The notes beneath the pieces were generated by a model that saw only the letters and a program-made list of their open reading frames with translations, was not told where the DNA came from and made no database searches. A stretch of 64,000 nt of DNA from Flavobacterium sharifuzzamanii (lineage in GTDB: Bacteria; Bacteroidota; Bacteroidia; Flavobacteriales; Flavobacteriaceae), in contig NZ_QJGZ01000032.1 in the NCBI RefSeq assembly GCF_003254585.1, positions 85,692 through 149,691 on the forward strand. The letters run 5' to 3'. Shown here in pieces: positions 25,782-35,077 of this stretch. The position numbers and the translations under genes are program-made. Positions within the stretch are counted from its first letter, which is position 1, and the number at the start of each line of letters is the position of its first letter.

Positions 25782-26870
25782 TTAAATTACGGTTAATTTT
25801 CCTCCCTTTTCTTTTCGTTGGAAGAGAAAATCTAGATATATATTTTCATCGGGGTTTTTCTTGTTTCTCATTCGAATAATTCCTTCTCCGTCAGCTTTGT
25901 GTATTAACGTGGCAAGTTTCCCATATCCTTGATATTCTAATTGAAATGTTTCCTCAAATAAAGGTTCTATTTCATAATCACTATCATTAAGCAATTCTTC
26001 TGCCATTTTTACTTTTTCTTTACGGTCTTTTTCAGTATAATACATTGTTTTTTCAAGTAACTCTTCTCTTTCTTTAACCAATTTCAAATAGCCTTGTACA
26101 TCTCTGTTTTTTATAATTTCATATACTTTTTTATATTCAGCAATTAGTTCTGCTTTAATATTTTTATTTTCGTCTTCTTGTTCTTTTTCGAGATTTACAG
26201 AGTTATGCCAACCAACCAAATCATAAGGAACTTGGGCTTCAAAAGTACTACTCCATTCATAAATTGGTAATCCTTTTAAGGGAAGTGGTGTTTTTGGTTC
26301 GTAGTGAGCTTCTACCCAAGACGAAGTACCATATTCACCTTTGTCACTAACCCATTGTTTGTCGAAATGATCTAAAATGATTCCATCTTTTCCTCGCATT
26401 TTTTCATCATAAACAGTTGTTTTAAAATTACCATCTCTAAAATGTTGAAATACTAAACCAACTGCCGCTCCAATTTTAAAAACTTTCTCACCATAAGGCG
26501 GGTACATTCTTACTTTTATTTCGTTAGTACCACTAGTCAATAATAAAAAGTTTGTAATATGACCTCCTGTAACGCCACCTTTTCGAGCCATTTCTCCTTT
26601 AAAGTTAGTTAACAACACATCATTTATATATACTTCAAACTGACAATCTGCACTATGAATATATATGTAGTTTGATCTTTTTTCATGACTTATTGAGGTG
26701 TCTTTTTTTACGGGATATTGAGTAGCGTTTTTATTTTCAATGATTAGATTGGTTCTAATTTGCCAGAACGATTCTTGCTCTTTTATTTTATTTACTGTTT
26801 CTGGAGATAATTTAGATTGACAAGAAAATAAAGTAAATAAGCAAATGATTATGACTGGTACTTTCATCAT
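25782..26870 (-). CDS. hypothetical lipoprotein, family A (copy 1)
   Basis: A 362-residue lipoprotein (signal to LFTLFSC, about residue 17). It aligns with the next gene upstream over its whole length. The C-terminal FEETFQLEYQGYGKLA...HKADGEGII and the final RKEKGGKLTVI are nearly identical, and both have the LPLKGLPIYEW motif. The middle is rich in charged helices. Probably periplasm-facing. The high similarity implies recent tandem duplication. The function is unknown; immunity or cargo-adapter roles in the effector island are possible. Confidence 0.75.
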   Translation of the reverse strand: MMKVPVIIICLFTLFSCQSKLSPETVNKIKEQESFWQIRTNLIIENKNATQYPVKKDTSISHEKRSNYIYIHSADCQFEVYINDVLLTNFKGEMARKGGVTGGHITNFLLLTSGTNEIKVRMYPPYGEKVFKIGAAVGLVFQHFRDGNFKTTVYDEKMRGKDGIILDHFDKQWVSDKGEYGTSSWVEAHYEPKTPLPLKGLPIYEWSSTFEAQVPYDLVGWHNSVNLEKEQEDENKNIKAELIAEYKKVYEIIKNRDVQGYLKLVKEREELLEKTMYYTEKDRKEKVKMAEELLNDSDYEIEPLFEETFQLEYQGYGKLATLIHKADGEGIIRMRNKKNPDENIYLDFLFQRKEKGGKLTVI

Positions 26871-27956
26871 TTAAATCACAGTTAATTTCCCTCCTTTTTC
26901 TTTTCGTTGAAATCTAAATTCTAAATGTACAACCTCGGCAGGATTCTTTTTATTTTTCAATTTTATAATTCCTTCTCCGTCTGCTTTATGTAAAAACATA
27001 ACCAATTTCCCATATCCTTGATATTCTAATTGAAATGTTTCCTCAAACAAAGGTTCTATTTCATAATCATTATCCTTTATTATTTTTACAAATTCGTTGC
27101 TTCTTAGCTCTTTTTCGTTTTCTCTATAGTGAAGTGTTGTAGTAACAAGTTCTTCCCTCTCTTTCACTAAAGACAAATATCCGGCAACATCTTTTTTGCT
27201 TAATATTTCATAAATTTTTTCATATTCTTTTGTGAGCTCAGACCTAATATCTTTTTTCTCATCATCATCTTCTTCTTTTAAATTAACAGAATTTCTCCAT
27301 CCAATTTTATCAAAATCTACCTGAGCATCAAAAGTACTTCTCCACTCATATATTGGTAAACCTTTTAGTGGAAGAGGCTTCTTTTGTTCATAATGAGCTT
27401 CAACATAATCTGGGCTACCTAATTCTCCTTTATTATCAATCCATTGTTCGGTAGTTTGATCAAGATCTATCCCATGTTCACCATTCATACTTAAATTGTA
27501 TTCTTTGGTTCTTAAATCTCTATTTTTAAAGTAAGAGAAAGTTAATCCCACATAGCCTCCTTCACCAAAAACTGCTTCATTATATTTAGGATACATGCGA
27601 ATCTTTATTTCGTGAGTTCCACTTGTAAGCAATAATTGGTTAATGTCGAAGTTGGTACTAACGCCTCCTCCATTTTTTGTAGATTCTCCCATTTCTTTAT
27701 ATAATAATACATCATCGACAAAGGCTTCAAACTGGCAGTTATTGCTTCTTAAATAAATTCTGTTTGTTCTTAGTTCTGTAATTGTTGTATTTTTTTTTAG
27801 AGGATATTCAATTGTATTTTTGTTCTTATTGATTATTTGATTTCTTATTTTCCAAAAAGGCTCTTTTTTATTTATTTTTTCTTTTGTTTCTTGTGACAAG
27901 TTCGATTGACAAGAGAATAGAATAGATAAAAAAAAGGTCACTATTATTAGTTTCAT
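26871..27956 (-). CDS. hypothetical lipoprotein, family A (copy 2)
   Basis: A 361-residue paralogue of the downstream gene, with its own lipobox (LSILFSC). It abuts that gene directly. Differences from copy 1 are concentrated in the first half, while the C-terminal 60 or so residues are almost unchanged. This pattern suits proteins whose front half faces variable partners. It keeps the LPLKGLPIYEWRSTF and GWRNSVNL motifs. Confidence 0.75.
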   Translation of the reverse strand: MKLIIVTFFLSILFSCQSNLSQETKEKINKKEPFWKIRNQIINKNKNTIEYPLKKNTTITELRTNRIYLRSNNCQFEAFVDDVLLYKEMGESTKNGGGVSTNFDINQLLLTSGTHEIKIRMYPKYNEAVFGEGGYVGLTFSYFKNRDLRTKEYNLSMNGEHGIDLDQTTEQWIDNKGELGSPDYVEAHYEQKKPLPLKGLPIYEWRSTFDAQVDFDKIGWRNSVNLKEEDDDEKKDIRSELTKEYEKIYEILSKKDVAGYLSLVKEREELVTTTLHYRENEKELRSNEFVKIIKDNDYEIEPLFEETFQLEYQGYGKLVMFLHKADGEGIIKLKNKKNPAEVVHLEFRFQRKEKGGKLTVI

Positions 27957-28013
27957 TAATCAGATTTTAAAAAGGTTCTTCTCATTGCTTTTTTAAGAAA
28001 ATTACAATTGTTT

Positions 28014-28787
28014 CTAAAAAATCTCAAATTCATTCTTTCCAGGAAAACCACAAAAACGAATATCCAAAACAATTTCTTCATTTGTCTGCGAATTTTCAAG
28101 ATATAATGCGGGCATTCTATTTAATCTTTTTAATGTTGCTAATTTGTTATAAGCAGAGTATTCAATATATACATCATTTTTAATAGGCATCGCTTTAAAG
28201 CCATCTTCAATTTCATCTATTATTTGTGAAATTCTGCTTTTAGATTCTGATGCATTTAGATACATCGCAATTGCGACGTTTTTTTCTTTTTTTGATAGTT
28301 TATCAATAAAGAGTTTGTAGTCTTTATTGTTCAGTATAGCAACAAGCTTGTTGCTTTCTGCTATCAATGCTTCTTTTAAATCAAAACTAACATCTTTTAG
28401 ATCTACACCATTTTGCCATGCATCGAGTTTATAAGATACATTGGACATAAAAACACTTTTGTGTATGATAAAAGGAATATTTTTCTGAACAGGAGCTGTG
28501 TGAAAATTTTCAAATTGCTGTATAAATTTAAAATCTCCAGAACTCACATCATATTCTATAACTTTATATCGTACATAAGCTTCTTTATGAAGTTCCTTAC
28601 CTCCAGATAATGGTAAAACTCTGATTTCGATATCTTGCTCCCCTTTTTCCAATATTCCACTGTTTATTGGAATATCCATTGAGGCTTGGCCGTCTACATT
28701 TAAGGAAAAAACACAAACATCATTTATGCGTACTTCAAAATAGCACATTAAAGCACTACAATCTAATTCGTAATATATTTGATTCAT
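28014..28787 (-). CDS. family A-like protein without signal peptide
   Basis: A 257-residue protein that shares the order of family A motifs: CYFEVRINDVCVF (compare CQFEVYINDVLL), AWQNGVDL (compare GWHNSVNL) and YNKLATL...NEEIVLDIRF (compare YGKLATL...IYLDFLF). It starts directly at the beta domain and lacks the signal peptide and lipobox. It overlaps the upstream gene by 32 bp. It may be a cytoplasmic relative, or its secretion signal may have been lost. Confidence 0.68.
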   Translation of the reverse strand: MNQIYYELDCSALMCYFEVRINDVCVFSLNVDGQASMDIPINSGILEKGEQDIEIRVLPLSGGKELHKEAYVRYKVIEYDVSSGDFKFIQQFENFHTAPVQKNIPFIIHKSVFMSNVSYKLDAWQNGVDLKDVSFDLKEALIAESNKLVAILNNKDYKLFIDKLSKKEKNVAIAMYLNASESKSRISQIIDEIEDGFKAMPIKNDVYIEYSAYNKLATLKRLNRMPALYLENSQTNEEIVLDIRFCGFPGKNEFEIF

Positions 28788-29406
28788 TTTTATAGAAATT
28801 ATATTTTTTTGGACTACTTGATGCTTTAAAGTTTTCTAAAACAGTAAGCCATTCTGAATTTTTTGAATTTAACATCCGAGTCCCTTGTTTTACAATCGTA
28901 AACTCAGTATTTAAATATTTTTTATGGTCTCTTGTATTTTCAGTATTTTGTTCCAATAAAACCCACTGTTTGGATTCTTTTAGTTCCCAAACTAAAGCAA
29001 TGCCATTTTCCAGACCTGTAGTTCTTTCTTCAGGTTTACCAAACTTCTTTTTTAGATAATTAAGTAAATCTTCTGCTTCTTTATCATTTGTTATACTAGT
29101 GCTAAAACCTAAATAATTATTTTGCTCAAAATTGTCTACATGTATATAAATGTCACTGTATGCGTCATCGTAACCGTTAGGCACAGCGTATTTGGAGAAA
29201 TTAACCTCGCCAAACTTAAAATAATCCAGTTGATTGGTTCTATAAGACTTTAGTCCATATGTTCCATTATCATCTTTTTCAACATCTTTAATCTTTTTAA
29301 TGTCTTCGGGAATAGATTTATCAAATTTTAATCTTTCTAAGTCTGTTTGAGAATTGCATGATATATTTATTGAACCTATTACGAGTAGTAGCAATAGCTT
29401 TTCCAT
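28756..29406 (-). CDS. hypothetical lipoprotein, family B (copy)
   Basis: A 216-residue lipoprotein (lipobox NISC, residue 17, then NSQTDLERLKF). The mature sequence has the KSYRTNQLDYFKFG...FSKYAVPNGYDD...YIHVDNFEQNNYLGF series and LKKKFGKPEE, shared with the next gene upstream. It is 4 bases from that gene. The end reads AFK-like SSPKK before the stop, inside the overlap with the downstream gene. Function unknown. Confidence 0.72.
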   Translation of the reverse strand: MEKLLLLLVIGSINISCNSQTDLERLKFDKSIPEDIKKIKDVEKDDNGTYGLKSYRTNQLDYFKFGEVNFSKYAVPNGYDDAYSDIYIHVDNFEQNNYLGFSTSITNDKEAEDLLNYLKKKFGKPEERTTGLENGIALVWELKESKQWVLLEQNTENTRDHKKYLNTEFTIVKQGTRMLNSKNSEWLTVLENFKASSSPKKYNFYKNESNILRIRL

Positions 29407-29410
29407 TATT

Positions 29411-30019
29411 TTAATTACTCATTTTAAAACTGTCCAAAACAGTAAATACTGTATTGTCTGTTGAGTTTTCTACACGAGTTCCCTTTTTAATTAAGACACA
29501 TCTACTATAAATAAAAGTACTATGATCTTTTTTTAATCTAGGGGTTTGCGACAATAAAATCCAGTAATTCAGGTTATTATTGTCCCAAATATAATTACCC
29601 TCACCCTTTTGATACTTATATCCCTCTCGTGGTTGACGAAATTCAGGATTACCATATTTTTGTTTTAAATAAAGAAATAATTTTTCACCTTCTTCTTTGT
29701 TTACTAGTTCTATAGTAAAACCTATAAAATTATTTTTTTCATAATCATCTACGTGAAGGTATAAGTCATTATAATCTGCATTATAAGCATTTGGCATAAC
29801 ATATTTAGAAAAAGAAACATTGCCAAATTTGAAATCTTGCAAATTATCTGTTCTATATGATTTAAGTCCATAGATTACATCTTGGTCTTTTTCTATTTCT
29901 TTTGTGTTTTTTATAATTTTTAAAATAGCTTCATTAAGTTTCAGTGTTTCTAAATCTGTTTGAGAATTGCATGATGTAATCATTAAACTAGCGGTAAATA
30001 ATAATAGTAATTTTTTCAT
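29411..30019 (-). CDS. hypothetical lipoprotein, family B (copy)
   Basis: A 202-residue lipoprotein (lipobox MITSC, residue 17, NSQTDLETLKL) clearly paralogous to the gene downstream: KSYRTDNLQDFKFG, FSKYVMPNAYN and LKQKYGNPEF appear in the same order. It starts 5 bases after the OmpA-domain gene, the tightest link in the island, which makes it the first candidate for an immunity protein to that gene's product. This is inferred from position. Confidence 0.72.
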   Translation of the reverse strand: MKKLLLLFTASLMITSCNSQTDLETLKLNEAILKIIKNTKEIEKDQDVIYGLKSYRTDNLQDFKFGNVSFSKYVMPNAYNADYNDLYLHVDDYEKNNFIGFTIELVNKEEGEKLFLYLKQKYGNPEFRQPREGYKYQKGEGNYIWDNNNLNYWILLSQTPRLKKDHSTFIYSRCVLIKKGTRVENSTDNTVFTVLDSFKMSN

Positions 30020-30024
30020 TTTTT

Positions 30025-32799
30025 TTAATTTTTAATTAATGGGATATTGGCATTTATACCAAATAATTCTTCTAATTCTTTAATCACATCAAATGGTGGA
30101 ATTACACTAGGGAAATCCCCCTCGGCAATTGTATAATCTCCTTCTTTAGTTTCTTCAACAGCTTTTTTATCCTTTGCAATTTTCATTGCAAGACTCATAC
30201 TAATTTTAACCACATATTTGGCATCCATTCCATCAAATCCAAGCTTTGGTCTATAATATAATCCTTTGTCATCGTAATTAAAAGTGTGAGCATAAGTTAC
30301 AGAAGCTTCTGCACTTGCAGAAGCCTCAAAATATGCTTTGACTTTAATAATGACTATTGCTGCTTCTCCTTTTACTTTTACACCTACTTTAAGCTCTACT
30401 TTTAGTTTGGCTTCGCTTTCTAATTTTAATTTTGAATCTTTTGCTTTTCCTGCTGTATTGAATTTAATATCAGTATTTATAGTAATTGTGCTTGTAATTA
30501 TCAGGTCCATGTAAATATCAACACTTGCACTCAATCCATTTTTTTCATCACCTGCTTTAATACCTTTTTTTAGTTGACCTTGAATTAAATTGTATAAATC
30601 CGCAACTCCTTTAATAGCTGTACCACCACTAATGATACCAGCTGCTGTAATAATTGCCGCTCCCAATAAATCAATTGTCACTTCCAATCCAATAAGAGGT
30701 TTGGCACGTAAACCAATAGTTACATCTGTTCCAATTATAGTTTTGCTATCTTGAGGATGTGCTAAAAACCAATCTCCAGTAAAAGATAGATTAGGTGGTT
30801 TTACAATAAAACTTGCTGGAATACTTTTAGATACAGTGTCGCTGAAGGTTCCCTTGGTTTTATTTGTAACACCATCAGCTAATGCGCCTATTGAGGCAAA
30901 TATATCGTAAGCTTTTTTGAATTTTGTCTCGTACTCAGCTTTTAATTCCTTACTTTGTTTTTCGTTATCCCATTTGGCTTTTAAGCTAAAACCAATTGAA
31001 GCATCTTTTTGCTTCCATCTTCTTTCAGCACCTATTTTGCCAGATTTTTTTTGTAATTCCTTTACATCAAATTCATTTTTATTCTGCCATTTGACACTTA
31101 AATCATTAGTAAGGTTTAAGAAAAACTCAAATGCCCATTTTATGTCTGGGTAAGCTTTTATCTGTATAGTATGATTAGCATCATTTGAATAGTATCTACA
31201 AGAATGAACATCAATAAAATAGTTGTTTGCTGAATCCATACTTTTTTCAGCATTTAAAACATGCGTTATGTTATATCTTGGCCATATATATTGTAATGGA
31301 GCAGGATTCATCCATGATAAATCTGATTTTACAGGAAAATCTAATTTATCTGCTACCTTATCTATTGCTTTGCTATATTCGGGAGAACTAATCTTGATGT
31401 TTTTTTTGTGTTTTCCTAGTTCTCTAAAACAGGCTTTATTTTGATATTCGGTAACGTCAATAGTAATATTTTGGCTATGGCTTGGCGCAATAGTTTCATA
31501 CACTATAGTTTGGGCATCATGACCTAGAGAATCAAACGAAATGTCGACACGGCGATTTTCTATATATTCTTTTTCATTTTTGTATTTTATGTTATCTCTT
31601 CCTTTTTTATCATCAGTTGGGTTTACTTCGCCACGACCTATAGAAATAATACGACGTGAATCCAGACCGCCATCAACAAAAAATTTTTTTACTGCATCGC
31701 TTCGTTGCTGGGATAGTTTTTGATTATACTGTTCCTTACCAATAACACATGCGTGGCCATCAATTTTAATTGTTGAATAATGTGATTGCAGTAGATATTG
31801 TAAAACATTGTTTAGAACTGTTTTGGCTTCTGCGGTAATTTCATATTTTTCAAATTCGAATAAAATGGTTTTTGAAATTTGTGTTTTTGGGTTTGTTACT
31901 TTGCTTAAATTTTGACCGTTATGAAACAATTTGGTAGTCGCCTTAGGCTCTGTTATAGAAATGGTTTCAAACTTACAAAGTTCAAATCTAGCTTCATTTT
32001 TATCTGGTTCTCCAGTTTTTAATGGAGATAAGTTTGTTGGAGGTTTTATTTCTTTAGAAACAATTTTTTTGTTAATTCTTAAAAATGTAGCATGATCTGT
32101 TAAACCTTTTTCGTCCGTAATATAAACCTTAGCAACAGGGTCATAAATTTTTATATAAAATTCTTCGGTTTGTTTTATGTCCTTAATTGCGGTATACCAA
32201 GTAAAAGAGCTCGTTATTTCTAAATTTATTTCGCCATCAATTACTAGGACATTTGTATACTTAAAAACCGCTGGATCTGTTTGAAAATTAAGATGTCTAA
32301 AAATAAAGATTTGTAAATTTTGGTGACCATTTAGACCTTCGGTTTTTAGATTTAAGTAAACTTTTTCGCCATAAGAAAAAAAATAAGTTTTACGAATGTC
32401 TTTTCCATCATAAACTTGTGACCATTTACTACTGATTAATTTTGCTGGAGCATATCCACTTATATAGAGGCCGGTTTCATTATGAAAATCTCTTTTGCCT
32501 CCCAGACTTGCTTCAAGATAATATTGAAAAGGTCCACATAACTCTTTAGGGATATTAATTTCTTTGGGCACGTTTGCAGCCTGTACTTTTTGAATAATAA
32601 TGGTTTGCTTTTTTCGATCCTGCAAGATCCAAGTTAAGTTCTTTTTCTTTTCTTCTTCAGTTGTTTCATTATACCAAGATTCTACTTCAAAAGAAACAAC
32701 CTGATTTGCATCAATAGTCACTTTTTTATTGGGAATAGACTTACTGGCTATAACTTTGCCTTTTCCTGTCCATTTTATTTTTTTAACACCTTTTGCCAT
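30025..32799 (-). CDS. large OmpA-domain protein, candidate effector of the injection island
   Basis: A 924-residue protein with no signal peptide. The first 250 residues are beta-rich and unassigned. An OmpA C-terminal peptidoglycan-binding domain spans about 308-423 (ILFEFEKYEITAEAK, IDGHACVIGK, SQQRSDAVKKFF, ENRRVDISF). The rest is unassigned; a hydrophobic Gly/Ala segment (about 701-740: LLGAAIITAAGIISGG) could insert in a membrane. The last 150 residues are Lys/Ala-rich beta repeats. It follows a DUF4280 and a LysM gene, so it may be the cargo of a contractile system. No known toxin domain was recognised. Confidence 0.75.
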   Translation of the reverse strand: MAKGVKKIKWTGKGKVIASKSIPNKKVTIDANQVVSFEVESWYNETTEEEKKKNLTWILQDRKKQTIIIQKVQAANVPKEINIPKELCGPFQYYLEASLGGKRDFHNETGLYISGYAPAKLISSKWSQVYDGKDIRKTYFFSYGEKVYLNLKTEGLNGHQNLQIFIFRHLNFQTDPAVFKYTNVLVIDGEINLEITSSFTWYTAIKDIKQTEEFYIKIYDPVAKVYITDEKGLTDHATFLRINKKIVSKEIKPPTNLSPLKTGEPDKNEARFELCKFETISITEPKATTKLFHNGQNLSKVTNPKTQISKTILFEFEKYEITAEAKTVLNNVLQYLLQSHYSTIKIDGHACVIGKEQYNQKLSQQRSDAVKKFFVDGGLDSRRIISIGRGEVNPTDDKKGRDNIKYKNEKEYIENRRVDISFDSLGHDAQTIVYETIAPSHSQNITIDVTEYQNKACFRELGKHKKNIKISSPEYSKAIDKVADKLDFPVKSDLSWMNPAPLQYIWPRYNITHVLNAEKSMDSANNYFIDVHSCRYYSNDANHTIQIKAYPDIKWAFEFFLNLTNDLSVKWQNKNEFDVKELQKKSGKIGAERRWKQKDASIGFSLKAKWDNEKQSKELKAEYETKFKKAYDIFASIGALADGVTNKTKGTFSDTVSKSIPASFIVKPPNLSFTGDWFLAHPQDSKTIIGTDVTIGLRAKPLIGLEVTIDLLGAAIITAAGIISGGTAIKGVADLYNLIQGQLKKGIKAGDEKNGLSASVDIYMDLIITSTITINTDIKFNTAGKAKDSKLKLESEAKLKVELKVGVKVKGEAAIVIIKVKAYFEASASAEASVTYAHTFNYDDKGLYYRPKLGFDGMDAKYVVKISMSLAMKIAKDKKAVEETKEGDYTIAEGDFPSVIPPFDVIKELEELFGINANIPLIKN

Positions 32800-32809
32800 T
32801 TTACAATAA

Positions 32810-33307
32810 TTAGTTGAATTTTATTCCCTCATGCTTCGCTTCCTTTGTATACATATCTCTCACATCAACCATTGGGTTTATCAGATTGTGTACCATAGGT
32901 TCGGTATTTTTAAAATTCTGTTCGCCAGGTTCTGCGGTTTGTCCGTGATCTGTAATTTCGATACAATCGGGCGCTCCCATTGGGCAGGTTGCCTTACTGT
33001 TTTCCAATAATATTTTGCCCTCATTACTAAGAGTTACTTTTTCATAAAACCCACTCCATTTGGTGATTGTGGCTTGGCAAACCATAAAACTGTTTCCTAC
33101 GGGTTGTTTTTTGCATTTGCCAAAGGTGTTTTTTTCTAAGGTCTGACCAATTTCTTTCGAGGTAGCCAAAAGCTTTTCTGAACCTTCTTTATCATTTCCA
33201 AAATGTTTGCTTTGCGATTTGACTTTAATCTTATCTGTTTTAGAAGGGTCTTCGCTAAACTTGCATTTGCAAGTGGCGCCTTGTACTACAAAATGTTGTT
33301 CGCTCAT
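32810..33307 (-). CDS. DUF4280 (PAAR-like) protein
   Basis: I set the start at the Met at 33307 (MSEQHFVVQGATC). The upstream Met at 33361 would lie inside the LysM gene. The Cys-rich pattern VQGATCKCKF, GKCKKQPVGN, FMVCQATITKW, NSKATCPMGAPDC and the central SNEGKILLENS hairpin are those of DUF4280. That domain resembles PAAR spike tips and is common beside LysM and effector genes in Bacteroidetes type VI-like loci. It may cap a spike or load the large downstream protein. Confidence 0.82.
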   Translation of the reverse strand: MSEQHFVVQGATCKCKFSEDPSKTDKIKVKSQSKHFGNDKEGSEKLLATSKEIGQTLEKNTFGKCKKQPVGNSFMVCQATITKWSGFYEKVTLSNEGKILLENSKATCPMGAPDCIEITDHGQTAEPGEQNFKNTEPMVHNLINPMVDVRDMYTKEAKHEGIKFN

Positions 33308-33317
33308 AATTTGATTT

Positions 33318-34484
33318 TTAAAATTGCCACCACTTCTTTTTAGGTTCCACCTCTTCAACAAATAATTCTGCTTTGGGTTTTGTGCTCATTTCTTTTTGAT
33401 CGTCTTTGTTGGATATGGTGACCGAAAATTTTTGAGGTGTTTCTAATGCTAGATCACAGCTTATAAAAACTACTTCAGGCATATGATTTTGCGGATTTAG
33501 AAAATATTTTGCTCTGTAATTTCCAGTTGCTTTTTCTTCTGAATATTCTTTTGCGGACAGTGCTAATTCTTTTTCAAGATCAGTCTTGGTTCGCTGATCA
33601 TTTAACTTCCCGTTAATATCAATCACCAAAAAGTTATCGATGTCCAAGTATTCATCTACTTTTTGCTCAACCTTAAAATTAAGATTGTCGCTTTTAGCCA
33701 TAAATGGAAATTCCTGTTCTTTTTTAATACTTAAAGAAGCAGGATATTTAATATGAATTTCATTGAAAAAAGCATTAAGAAACCAGTCTTTTGAAAGTGA
33801 TATATATAAGGAATCACTGTCTTCTAAATTTCGGTCATAAATAGAAATGTATTTTTCGACTAGCTCCCCTTTGTAATATTTTCGAATCTGTTTTTTGGTT
33901 TCGATCCAGCGTTCTTCAATTTGATTATAGTTGTTAATGTAAACCCATTTTCCAGTTTCATCAACCACCACCAATAAAGGATATAAGGCTGCAGAAGCTT
34001 TTTCTGCAATTTCGTGTGCCATTGTTGAGGTTCGTGTGTCATTTATATAAAGATGCCCAATTCGGTCTACTTCAAAAAAAGAATAGCCATCTTCATTTTT
34101 GGCTCTCCATTTTACATTGATTTCTTGTTTTATATGATATACATTTTGCCCTTTTTCAATAGAGTAGAGAACAGCGTATGAATTATTGATATGAGAATTA
34201 TCAAGAGAAAGTGTAAATGAACCCGAAGTGGTGATTTTTGTTCGATTTTGTTCTTTTTCTTCATCAGAAAGTGTAGCCTTTTGAGGTTCCAAAATAAGAT
34301 ATTCGAGATGATGAGGAAAATCTGCTTCGATTAAGTCTTTTATGGATAAAGCAAATCGGTTATGATAGCTTCTGAGAAGGTAAGGTTCAACTCCAAAATC
34401 TTGAGCAACACTAAGTAGAGTATCTCCTTTTTTAATCTTGTACGTTAAATAATCTTCAAGTGAAGGTTCTGGAATATAAAGCAT
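33318..34484 (-). CDS. LysM-domain protein at the head of the effector island
   Basis: I choose the Met at 34484 (MLYIPEPSLEDYLTYKIKKGD) because a TATATTTG box lies 23 bases before it, and the longer frame (to 34622) would start upstream of that promoter. A LysM domain covers about residues 12-55 (YKIKKGDTLLSVAQDFGVEPYLLRSYH). The remaining part is beta-rich and not recognised. It ends with VEEVEPKKKWWQF. In phage-like injection systems a LysM protein often sits at the spike or baseplate hub. The protein overlaps no other gene. Confidence 0.78.
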   Translation of the reverse strand: MLYIPEPSLEDYLTYKIKKGDTLLSVAQDFGVEPYLLRSYHNRFALSIKDLIEADFPHHLEYLILEPQKATLSDEEKEQNRTKITTSGSFTLSLDNSHINNSYAVLYSIEKGQNVYHIKQEINVKWRAKNEDGYSFFEVDRIGHLYINDTRTSTMAHEIAEKASAALYPLLVVVDETGKWVYINNYNQIEERWIETKKQIRKYYKGELVEKYISIYDRNLEDSDSLYISLSKDWFLNAFFNEIHIKYPASLSIKKEQEFPFMAKSDNLNFKVEQKVDEYLDIDNFLVIDINGKLNDQRTKTDLEKELALSAKEYSEEKATGNYRAKYFLNPQNHMPEVVFISCDLALETPQKFSVTISNKDDQKEMSTKPKAELFVEEVEPKKKWWQF

Positions 34485-34507
34485 TAGGCTGGTAAAATAG
34501 TTAGAAT

Positions 34508-34515
34508 CAAATATA
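34508..34515 (-). promoter_or_regulatory. -7 box for the LysM/DUF4280/OmpA operon
   Basis: TATATTTG on the minus strand is an exact TAnnTTTG match, 23 bases before the preferred LysM start. No TTG was found at 17-23 bases upstream. Confidence 0.45.
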
Positions 34516-34684
34516 TGTTTTTTCTTGCAAAAAAATATATTTAATAGAAAAAGTATGAAAATTCGTAACACGCTGACATGAAGTGTTTTATAAGAAAAAA
34601 CCGATTTATTTTTAAACTTCAATATATTTTGAAGATAAAAAAGAGGTTAAGAATAGTCTTTTCAATATCAATTTTAGACAAAAA

Positions 34685-34710
34685 AAAGACTGCCATAATT
34701 GACAGTCTTT
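34685..34710 (-). terminator. intrinsic terminator after the deoxysugar operon
   Basis: AAAGACTG (34685-34692) pairs with CAGTCTTT (34703-34710). On the minus strand the stem is followed by a long T-run. It separates the mutarotase gene from the LysM operon. Confidence 0.8.
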
Positions 34711-34732
34711 TATACTTTATTGAATATAAATT

Positions 34733-35068
34733 TTACAATCCAAAAATCTTATCCATTACAATCCATTTTTGTCCTGGTTTTGCCCAAGGTAAAGCTTGTT
34801 GAAATTTCCACATTAAGGTTTCCCATTCCTGAACTTTTTCGTTTGCTGCGTCGGCTTGATCTTTCTTTTCGAAAGTAAAATCTGCATCGGCTTCGATGAT
34901 CATGAACAATCGGTTTCCGGTGCAGTAAATGTCTAGAACCTCAATTCCAGAATCTTTAATGCTTTTTTTAATTTCGGGCCAGACATTTTCATGCAGTTCT
35001 TTATATTCTGCAATTAAATTGGCGTCATCTTTTAAGTCTAATGCCAGATAGAATTTTTGAGTTGCCAT
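34733..35068 (-). CDS. L-rhamnose/L-fucose mutarotase (RhaM family)
   Basis: A 111-residue ferredoxin-like protein of the RhaM/COG3254 family: YKELHENVWPEI with the conserved His, then IYCTGNRLFMIIEAD and WETLMWKFQQALPWAKPGQKW. The family speeds alpha/beta interconversion of L-rhamnose or, in the non-phosphorylating fucose pathway of Xanthomonas, L-fucose. It ends the gene set that includes an FAH hydrolase and SDRs, so L-fucose is favoured, but L-rhamnose is possible. Confidence 0.9.
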   Translation of the reverse strand: MATQKFYLALDLKDDANLIAEYKELHENVWPEIKKSIKDSGIEVLDIYCTGNRLFMIIEADADFTFEKKDQADAANEKVQEWETLMWKFQQALPWAKPGQKWIVMDKIFGL

Positions 35069-35077
35069 AATCTAAAT

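Noticed and set aside
33308..33361. longer start for the DUF4280 gene
   Set aside because: The extra 18 residues lie inside the end of the LysM gene; MSEQHFVVQGATC is the natural start of the family.
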